Source of the DNA: an uncultured Bacteroidales bacterium
GTDB lineage: Bacteria; Bacteroidota; Bacteroidia; Bacteroidales; UBA932
NCBI GenBank assembly: GCA_927798505.1
Contig: CAKMNE010000096.1
Span: 1-5,871 of the forward strand
Direction of reading: 5' to 3'
DNA: 5,871 bases
Below are positions 1 through 5,871 of this stretch, one piece after another. The position numbers and the translations under genes were made by a program. The notes beneath the pieces were generated by a model. That model made no database searches and had not been told where the DNA came from. It saw only the letters and a list, made by a program, of their open reading frames with translations. The stretch's first letter is position 1. Every line of letters begins with the position of its first letter.

Positions 1-478
1 GGTTCTTGTAGCGTATGGAACTGAAGCCGTAGCCTACCACATTGGTGAACGGGTCGTTGGCATCGAAAAGGATGGTCGGCGAATCCGAGTATCCGGTATC
101 GAGGAGGTCCTGCTCAGCAAAAGAAGAATCGTCGAGTGTCGTGTCAAGAGTAGTGACAGCGGTCATTGTGACAAACATAATGTCACGCACGAAGCCTTTC
201 TCGACCTTGACGAAGATATCCTGCTGGAGGAAGCCTTCCGCATTGACGCGAAGCTGGTAGCTGCCATCTTCAAGCCCTTCGAATAGGAATGAACCATCTT
301 TGCCGGACTCCACGGCATCCATAGCAACTGAGGCCTTAAGTACAGTCACTTCTGCACCCTCGACAGGAGTCCTGCCCTGGCGGTTGACCACCTTTCCGGT
401 AATTCCTCCGGTAGGGTCCTGTGCGAACATCAAGACGGATGCGCAAAGTGACGCAATAAGGATTATAAGTCTTTTCAT
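1..478 (-). CDS. TonB-dependent receptor, N-terminal part (runs off the window)
   Basis: This is the first 159 codons of an outer-membrane TonB-dependent receptor; the 3' part lies beyond base 1. Translated from the ATG at 478 it begins MKRLIILIASLCASVLMFAQ, a type I signal peptide probably cleaved just before Q20. Residues about 24-105 (GITGKVVNRQG, then GSFLFEGLEDGSYQLRV) form a carboxypeptidase-regulatory-like beta-sandwich, the usual N-terminal extension of Bacteroidota receptors. An acidic, low-complexity linker follows (about 106-136). Then comes NDPFTNVVGYGFSSIRYKN (141-159), which resembles the start of the plug domain in non-SusC-type receptors. The SusC hallmark near DEVVVTGYG is absent. 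Seen: signal peptide, beta domain, plug-like motif. Inferred: energy-dependent import across the outer membrane of products made by the upstream nucleases. It lies 6 nt after the EEP nuclease gene and is last of the visible genes in the operon. It could be a receptor-like protein of another class, because the barrel is not visible. Confidence 0.85.
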   Translation of the reverse strand, partial: MKRLIILIASLCASVLMFAQDPTGGITGKVVNRQGRTPVEGAEVTVLKASVAMDAVESGKDGSFLFEGLEDGSYQLRVNAEGFLQQDIFVKVEKGFVRDIMFVTMTAVTTLDTTLDDSSFAEQDLLDTGYSDSPTILFDANDPFTNVVGYGFSSIRYKN

Positions 479-484
479 ATTGAT

Positions 485-1546
485 TTACTTTGTTAAAACG
501 ATGTATGTCGGATAATGGTCCGAGTAGCCACCGATGAAGGCACCACCGGAGAAAGTGCGGAACGGAGTTCCTTTGTACTGGCCGCTCTGATTAGTGAGGA
601 AAGGAGGGTTGAAAATGCGCCCGTAGTACTTGTTCTTCACAATCTTGCGGATACGCAGTCCTCCCTGAGGTGCAACTGCGAGGTTGTAGTTGACCTGCTC
701 AATGTCGTAGATATTCCACTCCCCCCTGTAGGCAAGAGAACCGTAGCCTGCCTTCAGCATAGAGGTGTAAGGATCGAAGAAATCGCCTGGCTGAACATCC
801 TCTATGTGCTCCTTACCGTGCAGCCAGACTGCCTGACTGTCATCGGTCGGGTTGTCGTTCATATCTCCCATCACCACAATCTTGATTCCCGGGAACTCCT
901 GCTCGAGTTTCTGCGAGTGCTTGTAGATGATTTCGGCACCGCGGCTGCGAAGGTCCTGTCCTTTTCCGCCAATGCGGGATGGAAGGTGGCACACATAGAA
1001 GGCGAACATTTCGTCATTCATAGTGCCGCGAACCATGAGGACATCGCGGGTACGGAAATAATCCTGCTCCTCTTCCGAAAGAGTAATCTCCACCTCAGTA
1101 TCCTTGAAGTCAAAAGGAATGCTCTCAGAGTCCAGATAGGTGAAATAAGCCGGATGGTAAAGCAGAGCCACATCCACGCCTCGCCTGTCCGGTCCGTCAT
1201 AGTGGACAATCTGGTAGTTGGCGTCAATGATGCTCTCCTGGCTTACCAGGTCCTCAAGGACGAGGCGGTTCTCGATTTCGCTGACTCCAAGGATGGCATG
1301 CCAGCACTTGTTCTCGTCGTGCATGGCACGGATAACGCGTGCCATGTTTTTGAGCTTCTTGTTGTATTTTTCTTCGGTCCACTTGTTTGCCCCGTCAGGA
1401 AGGTATTCCTCATCATTGTGGGCAGGATCGTCATAAGTGTCGAAGAGATTCTCGAGGTTGTAGAAGCCTACAACATACTTACTCTGGGCATGTACTCCAA
1501 AGACTGCAAGAGCAAAAGCGAGAATGAGTGTTAGTAATCTTTTCAT
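485..1546 (-). CDS. Secreted endonuclease/exonuclease/phosphatase (EEP) family protein
   Basis: This 353-aa protein belongs to the DNase I/exonuclease III/inositol-phosphatase fold. Residues 1-20 (MKRLLTLILAFALAVFGVHA) are a type I signal peptide, so it acts in the periplasm or outside the cell. The metal and catalytic motifs are all present in order: N30 in FYNLENLFD, E90 in GVSEIEN, H187 in CHLPSR, D228 and N230 in VVMGDMNDNP, and D343-H344 in the terminal SDHYP. By family knowledge such proteins cleave phosphodiester or phosphomonoester bonds with a divalent metal. The sequence alone cannot distinguish DNA, RNA or small phosphoester substrates. Length is normal for a secreted single-domain member and the core looks intact. 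The ATG follows the TAA of the upstream nuclease by 2 nt in an A/T-rich stretch without a Shine-Dalgarno sequence, and 6 nt separate its stop from the receptor start. These spacings indicate one transcript. Substrate as nucleic acid is inferred mainly from the neighbouring nuclease. Confidence 0.93.
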   Translation of the reverse strand: MKRLLTLILAFALAVFGVHAQSKYVVGFYNLENLFDTYDDPAHNDEEYLPDGANKWTEEKYNKKLKNMARVIRAMHDENKCWHAILGVSEIENRLVLEDLVSQESIIDANYQIVHYDGPDRRGVDVALLYHPAYFTYLDSESIPFDFKDTEVEITLSEEEQDYFRTRDVLMVRGTMNDEMFAFYVCHLPSRIGGKGQDLRSRGAEIIYKHSQKLEQEFPGIKIVVMGDMNDNPTDDSQAVWLHGKEHIEDVQPGDFFDPYTSMLKAGYGSLAYRGEWNIYDIEQVNYNLAVAPQGGLRIRKIVKNKYYGRIFNPPFLTNQSGQYKGTPFRTFSGGAFIGGYSDHYPTYIVLTK

Positions 1547-1548
1547 AA

Positions 1549-2778
1549 TTATTTTTTATACCACCAATTGTCAACGGTGGATTCCACTTTAGCGGCAAAA
1601 GTAGCTCCTATCTTGGACGGAAGATTCACAAAGAAATCAATCTCCAAATCATCCTCAAGTGCGTCAATGCTCATAGCCTGTCCCATTATGGTTTCACGGC
1701 TGTCGGTGTAACTCTTGTGATCAAAATAGAAAGCTATTCCTGTATAGCCTCCGGTTGAAGCCATTCCGGCGAACTGGCCTCCCTTTTTGTAGCCGAGGAG
1801 GACTTTGTAGTAGCCTGTAGGAATGGTGACTTTCCTGCCGTAATTGTCTGTGCAATAATCCCTTGCCCCACGTACATCCGCACCTGTCACAACATAGAGC
1901 GTGTCGAAACTGTAGCTCCAGCTGCGCACAGCGCTCTCCAGACTTGCCCAGCATTTCTGATTGAGATCTGAAAGTTGCGGAGTCATGTTGGTGCCGTAGA
2001 AAGTAGCTTCATTGGCTTCCTTCTGCAAGCGGTCTGCCGACGGAAGCTGATGCCCGCGGTCGTAGCGGCGCCCGTCGCTGGCGTTGCGGAATCCGCTGAA
2101 CAGGGCAGGCTGCTTGTCTGCCGGAATCTTAGGGTCGAATCCCCAGGCATCAGTGCGGGAGCCGGAAGAAATCAGGCCCTTGTTGAGAGGATATGCCACC
2201 CATCTTGAGATAAGGTTGTCTGCGTCGTAGTAAATGGAATAATTCCTGCCGGAGTATGTGGTACCGACAGTCATATCGTGGGTTATGAAATACAGGTTTT
2301 CATCATCTATTGCAGGAAGTTCAAGCCATCCGGGAACAGGGTCTGACTTAATCTCTGAGCCGGCAGAACTGCCACCGGTGCCCGCCTGATTGATTTTTGC
2401 GGTTGCTGTTGCGTCTTCGCATATGAGGACCAATTGGGCTGCTCTGAGCTCCTGGGAGCTGTTGGATTCCCATTTGAAGAGTATGCCCTGACCCTCACAG
2501 GCGTTACCGGAAGACGGGCTGAGGGAAATCCACCCTTCGGCCTCACCTTCATAAACAACGGACAACTCCCAGTCCGCACTTGCAGACACATAGACAAATT
2601 GACTTCCGGCAGCTTTGCCAAGCCTACTGTTAGGCACTTCAAGTTTCAGCTCAACCTGCGGCTCCGGGCCGATATTGACATTAACCTGGGTGCATGAAGG
2701 CATAAAAGGCAGCACCACAAGAAGCAGTGCCACCTTTCCGATTAGTGTTCTGATATTAGTCAACAAAGTCAAATTCAA
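1549..2778 (-). CDS. BACON-domain DNA/RNA non-specific endonuclease lipoprotein
   Basis: A sugar-non-specific nuclease of the beta-beta-alpha-metal (NucA/NUC) family. The N-terminus is a lipoprotein signal (hydrophobic VALLLVVLPFMPSC, lipidation at C29). A BACON-like beta-sandwich spans about 42-132 (SADWELSV, WISLSPSSG, closing AKINQAG). A Gly/Ser linker leads to the NUC domain at about 178-390. Its catalytic DRGH motif is D240-H243 (general base H243), followed by FYGTNMTPQ (260-268), metal-ligand N273 in DLNQKCW, and E281. By family knowledge these enzymes cut single- and double-stranded DNA and RNA using Mg2+. Inferred location: tethered to the outer membrane, probably at the surface. No ATG precedes the signal peptide. 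The coordinate given is the outermost possible start, a TTG directly after an in-frame TGA. Further TTGs lie at 2772, 2766 and 2763; the one at 2763 gives a well-formed MTNIRTLIGK signal and a compact overlap with the upstream stop. The ATG at 2703 would delete the signal and is unlikely. Function is confident, the exact start is not. Confidence 0.92.
   Translation of the reverse strand: MNLTLLTNIRTLIGKVALLLVVLPFMPSCTQVNVNIGPEPQVELKLEVPNSRLGKAAGSQFVYVSASADWELSVVYEGEAEGWISLSPSSGNACEGQGILFKWESNSSQELRAAQLVLICEDATATAKINQAGTGGSSAGSEIKSDPVPGWLELPAIDDENLYFITHDMTVGTTYSGRNYSIYYDADNLISRWVAYPLNKGLISSGSRTDAWGFDPKIPADKQPALFSGFRNASDGRRYDRGHQLPSADRLQKEANEATFYGTNMTPQLSDLNQKCWASLESAVRSWSYSFDTLYVVTGADVRGARDYCTDNYGRKVTIPTGYYKVLLGYKKGGQFAGMASTGGYTGIAFYFDHKSYTDSRETIMGQAMSIDALEDDLEIDFFVNLPSKIGATFAAKVESTVDNWWYKK
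2756..2778 (-). promoter_or_regulatory. Stop/start overlap, probable translational coupling with TTG initiation
   Basis: The last codons and TAA stop (2758-2756) of the upstream lipoprotein gene overlap the start region of the nuclease gene in another frame. The nuclease frame offers TTG codons at 2778, 2772, 2766 and 2763 but no ATG before the hydrophobic signal core. With the TTG at 2763 the overlap is the 8-nt TTGACTAA. No Shine-Dalgarno sequence is evident. This arrangement fits reinitiation by ribosomes finishing the upstream gene, which would tie nuclease output to lipoprotein output. Overlap and codons are seen; coupling is inferred. Confidence 0.5.
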
Positions 2779-4354
2779 TCATTGTAAAGCGCACCTGTCC
2801 GGCATTTGCCTGTACGCCGTAGTGAGTCGACTCTGCCTCCGCCTTGATGGTGAGAGCAGCATTATCGAGGGTAAACTTGATATCTGTAGGCTCGACTGCT
2901 GTGAGGTCCAGACAATACTTGGCATCAGCGCAGGTGAAACGGACAGCCTTGAGGGTCTTCTCTGAATCGATGAACAGCACGTGAGTCTTGTAGAGTTTGA
3001 GAAGGTCTGTAGGAGCAACGGCAGGGGTGTTGTTTGTGCAGAAGAAGCTGACGGTGATGCCGTCCTTGGTGCCGGAGAAACCGTTGTTGTAGCCCTCGCG
3101 GGTAGCCTCAGCAAAGCTGTCCTTGACATCATTGATAACCCAGGTAATATCAGCCTTGAAGTCCTTGTCCTCGATTGGGCCTGCCTGTGCACCCTCGGTA
3201 ATCTTCACATTCTTGATCTCCCAGCTGCCGGACTTTGCAGAGGTGCTGACATACTTGAATGCAAGCTGAACCTTCTTGCCTGCATAAGAGCAGATGTCAA
3301 TGCTTCCGGTGTTGCGGAAAGACCAGCTCAGGGATACAGGCCAGGTAGGGACAGTGAGTGCAGTCCAATCACCACCTTCGACGCGAATCATAGGCACAGC
3401 CTGCTCCTTGGCAACATCAAGTGATGAGAAAAAGTTGACAGCCTGCTCGTACTCGAGATATGCACTGGACTCTTCAGAAAGGTCAATCACAGGAGAGATA
3501 ATCCAGCTCTCAGAATCGTGGTTGGTTTCATTAACATAAGCGGATGCCATAATGCAGGCATAATCAGGCTTTTCAACCCAAATAGTGATTGCATCAGGAT
3601 TGCTCTTGTCTTCGATGGTCCACTCGCCGAAACTTCCGTTGAAGCTCTCGACGTAAATCTCACCCTCAACTGGAGGAAGCGGATCTCCATCCTCAACTCT
3701 GAGGATTTCACCATTCTTCATCTGATCCTGCTTCTTGTTCTCGTAGTAGTTGTAAACACCCTTGATGGTAACTTTCTTACCAACTGCAATCTGATCCTTG
3801 TACTCATCCCAGTTTGAAGGGAACGGGCAACTGAGGGTACCAGTCTCGTCCTGAAGCACAACTCCCCAATACTTTTCAGCTGTAGCCTTTTCGGTAACTG
3901 TTCCGCAGATAACTTTTTCGTTTTGGGTATCCTTGAGCTCAAGGAACTCGGCAATTGTGATGCTTTCTACTGCATCTCCCTTAGGACCAAGCTGATTTAC
4001 AGTAAGCGTTGCCTTCTGGAGCACGTTTCCGTAGAAGGTAATGCTCGCACTGCGGTTGCCGCCTTCGTTTGCAAGTGCTGTGAAGGTTACGGTAACATCC
4101 TGGTCGGAAGCCTTTCCGCTTGCAGGATTGATGGAAAGCCACTGTTTCACTTCGTCATCGTAACCCTGAAGTTCCCAATCCATTCCGGCGTGGAGAGTAA
4201 CGGTCTTGGAGCCTCCATCAATTTCAAAAGAAAGCTCGGTCTGGGCAACGGAAATCTTTCCGTCTCCTCCCGGAGTCAGGTTCTGCTCGCAAGAACTTGC
4301 GAAAATTGCGGCAGCAGCTGCTGCGAATGCAAAGAAAAATCTTTTGATATTCAT
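2756..4354 (-). CDS. BACON / OB-fold / choice-of-anchor-J-like multidomain lipoprotein
   Basis: A 532-aa probable surface lipoprotein with no recognised catalytic site. The start is the ATG at 4354, giving MNIKRFFFAF, an Ala-rich hydrophobic stretch and the lipobox FASSC (lipidation at C22). A longer TTG reading from 4399 would begin inside the promoter box and is rejected. Domains in order: BACON-like sandwich about 33-123 (MDWELQG, WLSINPASG, closing TLTVNQLG); an OB-fold-like segment about 131-222 (KVICGTVTEKA, YWGVVLQDETGTLSC, VGKKVTIKGVY); a choice-of-anchor-J/cleaved-adhesin-like jelly roll about 232-388 (YVESFNGSFGEWTIED, SWIISPVIDLS, GSWEIKNVKI); and a C-terminal beta-rich domain about 399-532 that I cannot name. 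OB-folds of this kind in secreted Bacteroidota proteins are often next to or fused with nucleases, so binding of extracellular nucleic acid is a reasonable inference, not shown. It is first in the operon, directly behind the promoter, and its end overlaps the nuclease gene. Confidence 0.88.
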   Translation of the reverse strand: MNIKRFFFAFAAAAAAIFASSCEQNLTPGGDGKISVAQTELSFEIDGGSKTVTLHAGMDWELQGYDDEVKQWLSINPASGKASDQDVTVTFTALANEGGNRSASITFYGNVLQKATLTVNQLGPKGDAVESITIAEFLELKDTQNEKVICGTVTEKATAEKYWGVVLQDETGTLSCPFPSNWDEYKDQIAVGKKVTIKGVYNYYENKKQDQMKNGEILRVEDGDPLPPVEGEIYVESFNGSFGEWTIEDKSNPDAITIWVEKPDYACIMASAYVNETNHDSESWIISPVIDLSEESSAYLEYEQAVNFFSSLDVAKEQAVPMIRVEGGDWTALTVPTWPVSLSWSFRNTGSIDICSYAGKKVQLAFKYVSTSAKSGSWEIKNVKITEGAQAGPIEDKDFKADITWVINDVKDSFAEATREGYNNGFSGTKDGITVSFFCTNNTPAVAPTDLLKLYKTHVLFIDSEKTLKAVRFTCADAKYCLDLTAVEPTDIKFTLDNAALTIKAEAESTHYGVQANAGQVRFTMIEFDFVD

Positions 4355-4396
4355 AAGTATAGTAATTTGTAATTTACTCTTGATTCTAAGTGGACC

Positions 4397-4404
4397 CAAA
4401 GTTA
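4397..4404 (-). promoter_or_regulatory. Bacteroidota-type -7 promoter box for the leftward nuclease operon
   Basis: Read on the minus strand this is TAACTTTG, an exact match to the Bacteroidetes -7 consensus TAnnTTTG. A weak -33 candidate TTAG (minus strand, 4428-4425) lies 20 nt upstream, in place of the usual TTTG. Transcription would start near 4391 and leave a leader of roughly 37 nt before the ATG at 4354. It is the only strong candidate promoter in front of the operon. Box and spacing are seen; activity is inferred. Confidence 0.65.
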
Positions 4405-4425
4405 GTAATTATTGTCGGTTTTACC

Positions 4426-4433
4426 TAATTTTG
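4426..4433 (+). promoter_or_regulatory. Bacteroidota-type -7 promoter box for the DUF4434 gene
   Basis: TAATTTTG matches the -7 consensus TAnnTTTG exactly. A weak -33 candidate TTAG (4402-4405) sits 20 nt upstream and overlaps the -7 box of the leftward promoter. The start of transcription would be near 4439, giving a very short leader of about 14 nt before the ATG at 4453. Box and spacing are seen; activity is inferred. Confidence 0.62.
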
Positions 4434-4452
4434 TAACCAAACGATAACCACA

Positions 4453-5871
4453 ATGAAACTGAAATATTTTCTTGCTGCCGCTTTGTTGGCAGGACTGTTC
4501 ATCCCGGGCGAAATCCGGGCAGAGATAAAGCCCGTTACCGGCACATTCATGAACTTCTTCTGGCAGGATGAGAGGAACAACTTCACCAACCAGCGCAATG
4601 TGGACCAGACTGACCCGCTGCTTTGGGAAACCAAGGTAAGGGAAATGCACGAGATGGGCATAGACTACCTGGTATTCATGGCGGTAGCCAACGAAGGCAA
4701 GGCCATATACCCAAGCTCCTTCATGCCTTGGGCCTACCCGGAAGGGCGCAAGAGCCCCATCGACGCGATTATGGACACGGCCGACGAGCTGGGGATGCAC
4801 GTGATGGTGTCCACCGGCTGGGCGAGGAACCAGCTCGACGACCTGGCGGACCCATATGTCATTGAGACTCAGCGCAAAATCATGGAAGAGCTGGCCGCTC
4901 TCTACGGCTCCCGCCCTTCCTTCTACGGCTGGTACCTACCGGTCGAGGGGTGCTTCATACCATATCTCCCCGACCATGCGGTGGAAGGTGCGAACAGGAT
5001 TGCCGAGCGGGCGCGCGAGCTCACTCCGGGCGCGAAGGTGCTCATCTCCCCTTACGGCATTTTCCGCGGCGACTTCGCGAATCCGAAGTTCGCGCAGCAG
5101 ATAAAGCGCCTGAACGTGGACATCATCGCGCATCAGGACGAAGTGGGATGCGTGCGCGAGCAGTTCCCTATGGAGAACCTTCGCGAGCACCTGCGGCTGC
5201 TGGGCGAGATCCATCGCGAATGCGGCATCGAGTTCTGGGTCAACGTGGAATCCTTCACATGGGACCGCGGAACCAACAACTGGTACTCGGCCCTGATCCC
5301 GGCGGCCTTCGGACGCTACCTTTCGCAAATCGTTGCGGCCAGTCAGGCGGGTGCGGACCGCATCATCAGCTTTGCCGTGTGCGGGACCTTCGACAAGCCG
5401 GGCTCCCCTTACCCTGTGGGCCAGCCGGTGCTTTCGAACGAGGCCTATGAGAATTACATGTCATGGCTCGGCGGAGATGCCCGCTGGAAGCTGCTGGAGG
5501 AGTTCATCGCCGACGGCAAGCACGCGGGAGAGGATCCTGGCGATGCGCGATGGACCGCCTACGAGGGACAGATGGTGCAGACCATAGACCTGGGAAGCAG
5601 GAAGAGCGTGTCTATGGTGGCCTGCCATTTCTGTGACTACCGCCCTGGCGGAGTGGTGATTCCGCAGAGCTTCGAAGTGCAGGTTTCGGACGACGGGCAC
5701 AAGTTCAAGTCTGTGAAGACAGTTGCCTACGAGGGCTGGCCGAACAATCTGCACGATTGCTGGACAGATGTAATTATGGCTGACAGTCTTGACCTGAAAG
5801 CCCGCTACGTGAGGGTGGTCGCAACCGCCAGCCGTGGGAAAATTCTCTGCGACGGAATTACGGTGAGGTAG
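4453..5871 (+). CDS. Secreted DUF4434 TIM-barrel (glycosidase-like) protein with C-terminal discoidin-like domain
   Basis: A complete 472-aa protein whose TAG stop is the last codon of the window. Residues 1-23 (MKLKYFLAAALLAGLFIPGE, then IRA) are a type I signal peptide, so it is exported. Residues about 25-345 fit the DUF4434 family, a predicted glycoside-hydrolase-like TIM barrel: GTFMNFFWQDE near the start, MGIDYLVFMAVAN, FYGWYLPVEG (157-166), DIIAHQDEVG (223-232) and FWVNVESFTW (261-270). E165 and E266 are plausible acid/base and nucleophile candidates by analogy with clan GH-A barrels; this is inference, and no substrate is established for the family that I know of. Residues about 365-472 (QTIDLGSRKSV, FEVQVSDDGHKF, RYVRVVATA) resemble an F5/8-type C (discoidin) carbohydrate-binding fold. 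It is divergent from the nuclease operon and visibly G+C-richer, with many GCG, CGC and GGC codons. The ATG is chosen because it begins the signal peptide and lies just after a -7 box. Confidence 0.87.
   Translation: MKLKYFLAAALLAGLFIPGEIRAEIKPVTGTFMNFFWQDERNNFTNQRNVDQTDPLLWETKVREMHEMGIDYLVFMAVANEGKAIYPSSFMPWAYPEGRKSPIDAIMDTADELGMHVMVSTGWARNQLDDLADPYVIETQRKIMEELAALYGSRPSFYGWYLPVEGCFIPYLPDHAVEGANRIAERARELTPGAKVLISPYGIFRGDFANPKFAQQIKRLNVDIIAHQDEVGCVREQFPMENLREHLRLLGEIHRECGIEFWVNVESFTWDRGTNNWYSALIPAAFGRYLSQIVAASQAGADRIISFAVCGTFDKPGSPYPVGQPVLSNEAYENYMSWLGGDARWKLLEEFIADGKHAGEDPGDARWTAYEGQMVQTIDLGSRKSVSMVACHFCDYRPGGVVIPQSFEVQVSDDGHKFKSVKTVAYEGWPNNLHDCWTDVIMADSLDLKARYVRVVATASRGKILCDGITVR

Larger units (their letters stand above)
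4397..4433. repeat. Imperfect inverted repeat linking the two divergent promoters
   Basis: The left arm CAAAGTTAG (4397-4405) and the right arm CTAATTTTG (4425-4433) are reverse complements at 8 of 9 positions, separated by 19 nt and centred at 4415. Each arm contains the -7 box of one promoter and the -33 candidate of the other. The symmetry may simply reflect two similar promoters placed back to back, or it may also be a site for a dimeric regulator. Confidence 0.55.

Noticed and set aside
515..1534. Long open frame of 339 codons on the plus strand, opposite the EEP gene
   Set aside because: It lies wholly antisense to a gene with complete catalytic motifs and signal peptide. Its translation shows no recognisable domain or signal, and long antisense frames are common where codon bias removes stops.
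2756..2785. Possible frameshift joining the OB-fold lipoprotein to the nuclease as one protein
   Set aside because: The first protein ends naturally after a complete beta domain, and the second begins with its own lipoprotein signal peptide, so two separate proteins are more likely.
2434..2965. Plus-strand open frames across the junction of the two lipoprotein genes
   Set aside because: Shadows of the minus-strand genes with no family resemblance; the minus-strand frames carry clear domains.
2756..4399. Longer N-terminus for the BACON/OB-fold lipoprotein starting at a TTG at 4399
   Set aside because: It would add 15 residues ahead of a well-formed lipoprotein signal, and the start codon would lie within the TAACTTTG promoter box. 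The ATG at 4354 is the better start.
4405..4424. Intergenic hairpin as a transcription terminator
   Set aside because: The region lies between divergent gene starts, the inverted repeat is A/T-rich with a 19-nt loop, and no U-tract follows in a useful orientation.
4402..4800. Minus-strand open frame of 132 codons overlapping the start of the DUF4434 gene
   Set aside because: It is antisense to the coding sequence, lacks a domain or signal, and runs through the divergent promoter region.

Overview
The window looks like chromosomal DNA from a member of the Bacteroidota, most likely the order Bacteroidales. Four things point there: two BACON-domain lipoproteins, a TonB-dependent receptor with an N-terminal carboxypeptidase-regulatory-like domain, a DUF4434-type secreted protein, and intergenic promoter boxes that fit the Bacteroidetes TAnnTTTG (-7) consensus. 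Starts also lack clear Shine-Dalgarno sequences. No RNA genes, CRISPR arrays, IS elements or prophage genes are visible.

Layout: positions 1-4354 hold a tightly packed leftward (minus-strand) operon, read in this order: (i) a 532-aa lipoprotein with BACON, OB-fold, choice-of-anchor-J-like and C-terminal beta domains (4354-2756); (ii) a BACON plus DNA/RNA non-specific endonuclease (DRGH motif) lipoprotein (about 2778-1549), which overlaps the end of the first gene and has no ATG start; (iii) a secreted endonuclease/exonuclease/phosphatase (EEP) family protein (1546-485); (iv) the N-terminus of a TonB-dependent outer-membrane receptor (478-1), cut by the window edge. Gaps are 2 and 6 nt. A 98-bp divergent intergenic region (4355-4452) carries overlapping back-to-back promoters. 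Rightward from 4453 to the last base is a complete gene for a secreted DUF4434 TIM-barrel, glycosidase-like protein with a C-terminal discoidin-like module.

Interpretation (inference): the leftward operon has the logic of a Bacteroidota nutrient-acquisition locus, with surface lipoproteins, secreted hydrolases and a TonB-dependent importer. Its enzymes are two unrelated nuclease folds and its accessory lipoprotein has an OB-fold. The simplest reading is a system for capturing, cutting and importing extracellular nucleic acid or its fragments, perhaps for phosphate or nucleosides. The rightward gene is G+C-richer and probably belongs to a separate carbohydrate-related function, though its promoter is physically interlocked with that of the nuclease operon.
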